Positions 53,693 through 63,040 of a DNA stretch of 64,000 nt are shown piece by piece (the first letter of the stretch is position 1; every line of letters starts with the position of its first letter). The translations under genes and the position numbers were made by a program. Origin of the DNA: Calliopsis andreniformis (taxonomy: Eukaryota > Arthropoda > Insecta > Hymenoptera > Andrenidae). The stretch covers positions 496,001-560,000 of the forward strand of contig NW_027480595.1 in NCBI RefSeq assembly GCF_051401765.1. Direction: 5' to 3'. The notes beneath the pieces are model-generated. The model was given only the letters and a program-made list of their open reading frames with translations, ran no database searches and was not told the DNA's origin.

Positions 53693-55125
53693 ATTGAGTA
53701 TTGAGAATTGAGGATTGATGGTTGAGTATTGAGGATTGATGTATGAGGGTTGTGTGTTGAATATTGAGGATTGAGGATTGAGGATTGAAGGTTGAATATT
53801 GATGAATGAAGATTGAGGATTGAGGATTGAAGGTCGTGGATTGAGGACGAGGGCTGAGGGTTGAGTATTGATACTTGAGGCCTGAGGATTGAGGATTGAG
53901 GATTGCGAATTGAGGATTGAGGATTTAAGATTGAGGATTGGGTATTGAGGATTGAAGAATGAGGGTTGAGGATTGAGGGCAGAGGATTGAGGATTGAAGA
54001 TTGACGATTGAGGATTGAGGATTGAGGATTGAGGATTGAGGATTGAGGATTGAGGGTTGAAGATTGAGTATTGAGGATTGAAGGTTGAGGATTGTGGATT
54101 GAGGATTGAGGCTTGAATATTGAGGATTGGGGACTGAGTGTTGAGGGTTGAGTGATGAGGATTGTTGTTTGTGGATAGAGATTTGAAGATTGCAGGTTGA
54201 GTATTGAGTATTGAAAACTGTGAAATCATGATATTCTATTGAGGATTGAGGATGGACCACTGATTGTTGAGGACTGAGGGCTGAAGATTGAGGATTCAGG
54301 ATTGAGGATTCAGGATTGAGGTCTGAGGACTGAGGATTGAGGATTGAGGATTGAGGATTGAGGATTGAGGATTGAGGATTGAGGATTGAAGACTGAGGAT
54401 TGGATATTGAGGTTTGAACATTGAGGATTGAGGATTGAGGGTTGAGGATTGAGGATTGAGGATTGAGGATGAGGGCTGAGGGTTGAGGATTGAGGTTTGA
54501 GGACTAAGGACAGAGGATTGAGGGTTGAGAATTGAGGATTGAGCATTGAGGATTGAAGATTGAGGATTTGGTATTGAGGATCGAAGAATGAGGATTGAGG
54601 ATTGAGGATTGAGGATTGAGGATTGAATATTGAGTATTGAGGATTGAAGATTGACTATTGAGGATTGCGAATTGAGGATTGAGGATTGAGGATTGAGGAT
54701 TCAAGATTGAGTATTGAGGATTGAGTGTTGAGGATTGTGGATTGAGGATTGAGGATTGAGGATTGAGGCTTGAATATTGAGGATTGGGGACTGAGTGTTG
54801 AGGGTTGCGTGTTGTGAATTGATGTTTGTGGATAGAGACTTGAAGATTGCAGGTTGAGTATTGAGTATTGAAAACTGTGAGCTCATGATATTGTATTGAG
54901 GATTGAGGATTGACCACCGATAGTTGAGGACTGAGGGCAGAAGATTGAGGATTCAGGGTTGAGGATTCAGGATTGAGGTTTGAGGACTGAGGATTGAGGG
55001 TTGAGGATTGAGGATTGAGGATTCACGCTTGAGGATTGAGGATTGAGGATGGAGGATTGAAGTTAGAGGACTGAGTGTTGAGGATTGAGTGTTGAGGATT
55101 GATGTTTGAGGATTGAGATTTGATT

Positions 55126-55174
55126 ATTGAATATTTTGGAACGAGTATTCAACCATGAGAATTCAGTATATTCT
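55126..55174 (+). repeat. A/T-rich companion module, copy 7
   Basis: Reference base 55129, which is 259 bp after the anchor at 54870. It belongs to the AACGAGT subtype and is the 1,482-bp repeat partner of copy 6. Confidence 0.88.
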
Positions 55175-55557
55175 ATTGAGTATTGAGAATTGAGGATTGA
55201 TGGTTGAGTATTGAGGATTGATGTATGAGGGTTGTGTGTTGAATATTGAGGATTGAGGATTGAGGATTGAAGGTTGAATATTGATGAATGAAGATTGAGG
55301 ATTGAGGATTGAAGGTCGTGGATTGAGGACGAGGGCTGAGGGTTGAGTATTGATACTTGAGGCCTGAGGATTGAGGATTGAGGATTGCGAATTGAGGATT
55401 GAGGATTTAAGATTGAGGATTGGGTATTGAGGATTGAAGAATGAGGGTTGAGGATTGAGGGCAGAGGATTGAGGATTGAAGATTGACGATTGAGGATTGA
55501 GGATTGAGGATTGAGGATTGAGGATTGAGGATTGAGGGTTGAAGATTGAGTATTGAG

Positions 55558-58500
55558 GATTGAAGATTGAGGATTGAGGATTGAGGATTGAGGATTGAGG
55601 ATTGAAGATTGAGTACTGAGGATTGAAGATTAAGAGTGAGTATTGAGGGTTGAGGACTGAGGATTGAGGATTGAGGATTGAAGGTTCAGTATTGAGGATT
55701 GAAGATTGAGAATTGAGGATTGAGCATTGAAGATTGAGTATTGAGGATTGAAGGTTGAGGATTGTGGATTGAGGATTGAGGATTGAGCATTGAATATTGA
55801 GGATTGGGGACTGAGCGTTGAGGGTTGAATGATGAGAATTGATGTCTGTGGATGGAGATTTGAAGATTGCAGATTGAGTATTGAGTATTGAAAACTGTGA
55901 ATTGATGATATTCTATAGAGGATTGAGGATTGACATCTGATTGCTGAGGACTGAGTGCTGAAGCTTGAGGATTCAGGATTGAGGATTCAGGATTGAGGTT
56001 TGAGGACTGAGGATTGAGGATTGAGGATTGAACATTGAGGATTGAGGACTGAGTATTGAGGATTGAGGATTGAAGGTTGAATATTGATGCATGAGGATTG
56101 AGGATTGAGGATTGAGGGTTGTGGATTGAGAACGAGGACTGGGGGTTGAATATTTATGATTGAGGTCTGAGGATTGAGGATTGAGGATTGAGAATTGAGG
56201 ATTGAGGATTGAGGATTGAAGATTGAGGATTGGGTATTGAGGATTAAGGATTGAGGATTGAAGATTGAGGATAGGGTATTGAGGATTGAAGAATGATGAT
56301 TGAGTATTATGGATTGAGGATTGAGGATTGAATATTGATTATTGAGGATTGAAGATCGACTATTGAGGATTGCGAATTGAGGATTGAGTGTTGGGGATTG
56401 AGGATTGAAGATTGAGTATTGCGGATTGACGGTTGAGGATTGTGGATTGAGGATTGAGGCTTGAATATTGAGGATTGGGGACTGAGTGTTGAGGGTTGAG
56501 TGATGAGGATTGTTGTTTGTGGATAGAGATTTGAAGATTGCAGGTTGAGTATTGAGTATTGAAAACTGTGAAATCATGATATTCTATTGAGGATTGAGGA
56601 TGGACCACTGATTGTTGAGGACTGAGGGCTGAAGATTGAGGATTCAGGAATGAGGATTCAGGATTGAGGTCTGAGGACTGAGGATTGAGGATTGAGAATT
56701 GAGGATTGAGGATTGAGGATTGAGGATTGAGGATTGAGGATTGAGGATTGTGGATGAGGGCTGAGGGTTGAGGATTGAGGTTTGCGGACTGAGGACTGAG
56801 GATTGAGGATTGAGAATTGAGGATGAGGATTGAACATTGAGTACTGAGTGTTGAGGGTTGAGTGATGAGAATTTACGTTTCTGGATAGAGATTTGAAGAT
56901 TGCAGATTGAGTATTGAGTATTGAAAACTGTGAATTCAGGATATTCTATTGAGGATTGAGGATTGACAACTGAATGTTGAGGACTGAGGGCTGAAGATTG
57001 AGGATTCAGGATTGAGGATTCAGAATTGAGGTTTGAGGACTGAGAATAGAGGATTGAAGATTGAGTATTGAGGATTGAAGATTGAGGATTGAGGATTGAG
57101 GATTGAGGATTGAGGATGAGGGCTGAGTGTTGAGGATTGAGGTTTGAGGACTAAGGACGGAGGATTGAGGATTGAGAATTGAGGATTGAGGATTGAGGAT
57201 TGAAGATTGAGGATTGGGTATTGAAGATCGAAGAAAGAGGATTGAGGATTGAGGATTGAGGATTGAGGATTGAGGATTGCATATTGAGTATTGAGGATTG
57301 AAGATTGACTATTGAGGATTGCGAATTCAGGATTGAGGATTGAGGATTGAGGATTGAAGATTGAGTATTGAGGATTGAAGGTTGAGTATTGTTGATTGAG
57401 GATTGAGGGTTGAGGCTGGAATATTGAGGATTGGGGCTTGAATATTGAGGATTGGGGACTGAGTGTTGAGGGTTGAGTGATGAGGATTGATGTTTGTGGA
57501 TAGAGATCTGAAGATTGCAGGTTGAGTATTGAGTATTGAAAACTGTGAATTCATGATATTCTATTGAGGATAGAGGATTGACCACTGATTGTTGAGGACT
57601 GAGGGCTGAAGATTGAGGATTCAGGATTGAGGATTCAGGATTGAGGTTTGAGGACTGAGGGTTGAGGATTGAGGATTGAGGATTGAGGATTGAGGATTGA
57701 GGATTGAAGACTGAGGATCGGGTATTGAGGATTGAACATTGAGGATTGAGGATTGAGGATTGAGGATTGAGGATTGAGGATTGAAGGTTGAATATTGATG
57801 AATGAAGATTGAGGATAGAGGATTGAAGGTCGTGGATTGAGGACGAGGACTGAGGGTCGAGTATTGATACTTGAGGCCTGAGGATTGAGGATTGAGGATT
57901 GCGAATTGAGGATTGAGGATTTAAGATTGAGGATTGGGTATTGAGGATTGAAGAATGAGGATTGAGGATTGAGGACAGAGGATTGAGGATTGAGGATTGA
58001 GGATTGAGGATTGAGGATTGAGGATTGAGGATTGAAGATTGAGTATTGAGGATTGAAGATTGAGGATTGAGGATTGAGGATTGAGGATTGAGGATTGAAG
58101 ATTGAGTACTGAGGATTGAAGATAAAGAGTGAGTATTGAGGGTTGAGGACTGAGGATTGAGGATTGAGGATTGAAGGTTCAGTATTGAGGATTGAAGATT
58201 GAGAATTGAGGATTGAGCATTGAAGATTGAGGATTGGGGACTGAGTGTTGAGGGTTGAATGATGAGAATTGATGTTTGTGGATGGAGATTTGAAGATTGC
58301 AGATTGAGTATTGAGTATTGAAAACTGTGAATTGATGATATTCTATTGAGGATTGAGGATTGACATCTGATTGCTGAGGACTGAGTGCTGAAGCTTGAGG
58401 ATTCAGGATTGAGGATTCAGGATTGAGGTTTGAGGAGAGAGGACTGAGGATTGAGGATTGAGGATTGAGAATTGAGGATTGAGGATTGAGGATTGAAGAT
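55558..58500 (+). repeat. Satellite block repeating parts of 24.9-28 kb
   Basis: Anchors lie at 55890, 56561, 56923, 57538 and 58320. The 362-bp and 615-bp intervals (56561-56923-57538) parallel 25993-26355-26970. TTTACGTTTCTGG at about 56,873 is shared with about 26,309, and the paired GGGCTTGAATATTG heptamers near 57,432 resemble those near 26,873. The 55890-56561 interval (671) is a shortened form of 47254-47988 (734). The single-base variant ATTCTATAGAGG at about 55,912 is private. No gene seen. Confidence 0.76.
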
Positions 58501-60000
58501 TGAGTATTGAGGATTGAAGATTGACGATTGAGGATTGAAGATTGAGGATTGTGGATTGAGGATTGAGGATTGAGGATTGAAGATTGAGTATTGAGGATTG
58601 ATGATTGAGGATTGAGGATTGAGGATTGAAGATTGAGTACTGAGGATTGAAGATTAAGATTGAGGATTGAGGATTCAGGATTGAGGATTGAGGATTGAGG
58701 ATTGAAGATTGAGTATTGAGGATTGAAGATTGAGGATTGAGGATTGAGGATTGAGGATTGAGGATTGAAGATTGAGTACTGAGGATTGAAGATTAAGAGT
58801 GAGGATTGAGGATTGAGGACTGAGGATTGAGGATTGAGGATTGAAGGTTCAGTATTGAGGATTGAAGATTGAGAATTGAGGATTGAGGGTTGAACATTGA
58901 GGACTGAGTGTTGAGGGTTGAGTGATGAGAATTGATGTTTGTGGATAGAGATTTGAAGATTGCAGATTGAGTATTGAGTATTGAAAACTGTGAATTGAGT
59001 ATATTCTATTGAGGATTGAGGATTGACAACAGATTGTTGAGGACTGAGGGCTGAAGATTGAGGGTTCCGGATTGAGGATTCAGAATTGAAATTTGAGGAC
59101 TGAGCATTGAGGATTGAAGATTGAGTATTGAGGATTGAAGATTGAGAATTGAGGATTGAGGATTGAGGATTGAGGATGAGGGCTGAGGGTTGAAGATTGA
59201 GGTTTGCGGACTGAGGACTGAGGATTGAGGATTGAGAATTGAGGATGAGGATTGAACATTGAGTACTGAGTGTTGAGGGTTGAGTGATGAGAATTTATGT
59301 TTCTGGATAGAGATTTGAATATTGCAGATTGAGTATTGAGTATTGAAAACTGTGAGTTCAGGATATTCTATTGAGGATTGAGGATTGACAACTGAATCTT
59401 GAGGACTGAGGGCTGAAGATTGAGGATTCATGATTGATGATTCAGAATTGAGGTGTGAGGACTGAGAATTGAGGATTGAAGATTGAGTATTCAGGATTGA
59501 AGATTGAGGATTGAGGATTGAGGATTGAGGATTGAGGATGAGGGCTGAGTGTTGAGGATTGAGGTTTGAGGACTAAGGACGGAGGATTGAGGATTGAGAA
59601 TTGAGGATTGAGGATTGGGGCTTGAATATTGAGGATTGGGGACTGAGTGTTGAGGGTTGAGTGATGAGAATTGATGTTTGTGGATAGAGATCTGAAGATT
59701 GCAGGTTGAGTATTGAGTATTGAAAACTGTGAATTCATGATATTCTATTGAGGATAGAGGATTGACCACTGATTGTTGAGGACTGAGGGCTGAAGATTGA
59801 GGATTCAGGATTGAGGATTCAGGATTGAGGTTTGAGGACTGAGGGTTGAGGATTGAGGATTGAGGATTGAGGATTGAGGATTGAAGACTGAGGATCGGGT
59901 ATTGAGGATTGAACATTGAGGATTGAGGATTGAGTATTGAGGATTGAGGATTGATGATTGAAGGTTGAATATTGATGAATGAAGATTGAGGATTGAGGAT
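58501..60000 (+). repeat. Mosaic satellite block with closely spaced anchors
   Basis: Anchors lie at 58983, 59345 and 59722, spaced 362 and 377 bp, among the shortest intervals in the window. The first is the GAGTATATTCTATT subclass also seen at 762, 5754, 10738, 15792 and 22112. The second follows TTTCTGGATAGAG. Private variants include GAATCTTGAGG at about 59,395 and GAGGTGTGAGG at about 59,451. Pieces resemble 22.1-22.3 and 26.3-27.2 kb. No gene seen. Confidence 0.7.
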
Positions 60001-62260
60001 TGAAGGTCGTGGATTGAGGACGAGGACTGAGGGTCGAGTATTGATACTTGAGGCCTGAGGATTGAGGATTGAGGATTGCGAATTGAGGATTGAGGATTTA
60101 AGATTGAGGATTGGGTATTGAGGATTGAAGAATGAGGATTGAGGATTGAGGACAGAGGATTGAGGATTGAGGATTGAGGATTGAGGATTGAGGATTGAGG
60201 ATTGAGGATTGAAGATTGAGTATTGAGGATTGAAGATTGAGGATTGAGGATTGAGGATTGAGGTTTGCGGGTTGTGGATTGAGGACGAGGACTGAGGGTT
60301 GAATATTTATGTTTGAGGTCTGAGGATTGAGGACTGAGGATTGAGAATTGAGGATTGAGGATTGAGGATTGAAGATTGAGGATTGGGTATTGAGGATTGA
60401 GGATTGAGGATTGAGGATTGAGGATAGGGTATTGAGGATTGAAGAATGATGATTGAGGATTGAGGATTGAGGATTGAGGATTGAATATTGAGTATTGAGG
60501 ATTGAAGATCGACTATTGAGGATTGCGAATTGAGGATTGAGGGTTGGGTATTGAGGATTGAAGATTGAGTATTGAGGATTGAAGGTTGAGGATTGTGGAT
60601 TGAGGATTGAGGCTTGAATATTGAGGATTGGGGACTGAGTGTTGAGGGTTGAGTGATGAGGATTGTTGTTTGTGGATAGAGATTTGAAGATTGCAGGTTG
60701 AGTATTGAGTATTGAAAACTGTGAAATCATGATATTCTATTGAGGATTGAGGATGGACCACTGATTGTTGAGGACTGAGGGCTGAAGATTGAGGATTCAG
60801 GATTGAGGATTCAGGATTGAGGTCTGAGGACTGAGGATTGAGGATTGAGGATTGAGGATTGAGGATTGAGGATTGAGGATTGAGGATTGAAGACTGAGGA
60901 TTGGATATTGAGGTTTGAACATTGAGGATTGAGGATTGAGGGTTGAGGATTGAGGATTGAGGATTGAGGATGAGGGCTGAGGGTTGAGGATTGAGGTTTG
61001 AGGACTAAGGACAGAGGATTGAGGGTTGAGAATTGAGGATTGAGCATTGAGGATTGAAGATTGAGGATTTGGTATTGAGGATCGAAGAATGAGGATTGAG
61101 GATTGAGGATTGAGGATTGAGGATTGAATATTGAGTATTGAGGATTGAAGATTGACTATTGAGGATTGCGAATTGAGGATTGAGGATTGAGGATTGAGGA
61201 TTCAAGATTGAGTATTGAGGATTGAATGTTGAGGATTGTGGATTGAGGATTGAGGATTGAGGCTTGAATATTGAGGATTGGGGACTGAGTGTTGAGGGTT
61301 GAGTGTTGTGAATTGATGTTTGTGGATAGAGATTTGAAGATTGCAGGTTGAGTATTGAGTATTGAAAACTGTGAGTTCATGATATTGTATTGAGGATTGA
61401 GGATTGACCACCGATTGTTGAGGACTGAGGGCTGAAGAATGAGGATTCAGGATTGAGGATTCAGGATTGAGGTTTGAGGACTGAGGATTGAGGGTTGAGG
61501 ATCGAGGATTGAGGATTCACGCTTGGGGATTGAGGATTGAGGATGGAGGATTGAAGAGAGAGGACTGAGTGTTGAGGATTGAGTGTTGAGGATTGATGTT
61601 TGAGGATTGAGATTTGATTATTGAATATTTTGGAATGAGTATTCAACCATGAGAATTCAGTATATTCTACTGAGTATTGAGAACTGAGGATTGATGGTTG
61701 AGTATTGAGGATTGATGTATGAGGGTTGTGTGTTGAATATTGAGGATTGAGGATTGAGGATTGAGGATTGAAAATTGAGGATTGAAGGTTGAATATTGAT
61801 GAATGAAGATTGAGGATTGAGGATTGAAGGTCGTGGATTGAGGACGAGGACTGAGGGTTGAGTATTGATACTTGAGGCCTGAGGATTGAGGATTGAGGAT
61901 TGCGAATTGAGGATTGAGGATTTAAGATTGAGGATTGGGTATTGAGGATTGAAGAATGAGGATTGAGGATTGAGGGCAGAGGATTGAGGATTGAAGATTG
62001 ACGATTGAGGATTGAGGATTGAGTATTGAGGATTGAGGATTGAGGATAGAGGATTGAAGATTGAATATTGAGGATTGAAGATTGAGGATTGAGGATTGAG
62101 GATTGAGGATTGAGGATTGAAGATTGAGTACTGAGGATTGAAGATAAAGAGTGAGTATTGAGGGTTGAGGACTGAGGATTGAGGATTGAGGATTGAAGGT
62201 TCAGTATTGAGGATTGAAGATTGAGAATTGAGGATTGAGCATTGAAGATTGAGTATTGAG
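60001..62260 (+). repeat. Satellite block repeating 51.4-52.8 kb and then 41.9-43.1 kb
   Basis: Anchors lie at 60714 and 61364. The stretch to 60,8xx matches 51.4-52.8 kb in part (anchor 52731, displacement 7,983 near the anchor). The 650-bp interval repeats 47988-48638. From about 61,000 to 62,200 it follows 41.9-43.1 and 45.8-47.0 kb (anchors 42274 and 46213), including the companion at 61623 and the ATAAAG 6-mer near 62,143. Private variants include GCTTGGGGATTG at about 61,522. Confidence 0.8.
61620..61668 (+). repeat. A/T-rich companion module, copy 8
   Basis: Reference base 61623, which is 259 bp after the anchor at 61364. It has the AATGAGT and ACTGAGT changes of copies 3 and 4, so this block derives from the 3,939-bp family. 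Confidence 0.88.
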
Positions 62261-63040
62261 GATTAAAGATTGAGGATTGAGGATTGATGATTGAGGATTG
62301 TAGATTAAGATTGAGGATTGAGGATTGAGGATTGAGGATTGAGGATTGAGGATTGAAGATTGAGGATTGAGGATTGAGGATTGAGGATTGAGGATTGAGG
62401 ATTGAAGATTGAATATTGGTGATTAAACATTGAGGGTTGAGGATTGAGGGTTGTGGATTGAGGACGAGGACTGAGTGTTGAATATTGATGTCTGAGGTCT
62501 GAGGATTGAGGATTGAGAATTGAGAATTGAGGATTGATGGTTGAAGATTGAGGATTGGGTATTGAGTATTGACGAATGAGGATTGAGGATTGCGGATTGA
62601 GGATTGAAGATTGAGTATTGAGGATTGAAGACTGAGGATTGAGGATTGAGGATTGAGGATTGGGGATTGAGGACTGCGAATTGAAGATTCAGTATTGAGC
62701 ATTGAAGATTCAAAATTGAGGATGAGGATTGAACATTGAGTACTGAGTGTTGGGGGTTGAGTGATGAGAATTTATGTTTCTGGATAGAGATTTGAAGATT
62801 GCAGATTGAGTATTGGGTATTGAAAACTGTGAATTGAGGATATTCTATTGAGGATTGTGGATTGACAACTGAATGTTGAGGACTGAGGGCTGAAGATTGA
62901 GGATTCAGGATTGAGGATTCAGAATTGAGGTTTGAGGACTGAGGATTGAGGATTGAAGATTGAGTATTGAGGATTGAAGATTGAGGATTGAGGATTGAGG
63001 ATTGAGGATTGAGGATTGAAGATTGAGGATTGGGGACTGA
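62261..63040 (+). repeat. Satellite block matching 22.9-23.4 kb
   Basis: The anchor at 62822 is the TTTCTGGATAGAG form followed by GAGGATATTCTATT, as at 18182, 23313 and 30924. Upstream, TATTGGTGATTAAACATTG at about 62,413 is a diverged copy of TATTGATGATTAAAGATTG at about 22,905. The interval 61364-62822 has no other complete anchor for 1,458 bp; it holds only heptamer satellite and one CpG module (near 62,460). Confidence 0.72.

Larger units (their letters stand above)
52593..55557 (+). repeat. 1,482-bp higher-order repeat, two tandem copies
   Basis: Copies lie at about 52,593-54,075 and 54,076-55,557. Anchors 52731 and 53388 recur at 54213 and 54870; the companion at 53647 recurs at 55129; GAAGTTAGAGG at about 53,577 recurs at 55,059. 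All are displaced by 1,482. Both copies share GAATGAGGGTTGAGG near 53,956 and 55,438, which neighbouring families have as GAATGAGGATTGAGG. The length fits 212 monomers of which two are 6-mers. A 7-bp length difference near 54,750, where copy 2 has one extra GAGGATT, is balanced by a loss elsewhere. Confidence 0.87.

Noticed and set aside
38703..61668. Companion module as the end of an inserted transposon
   Set aside because: It stays in heptamer phase with its flanks, has no inverted repeats or target-site duplication, and shares a heptamer with the anchor, so it is diverged satellite.
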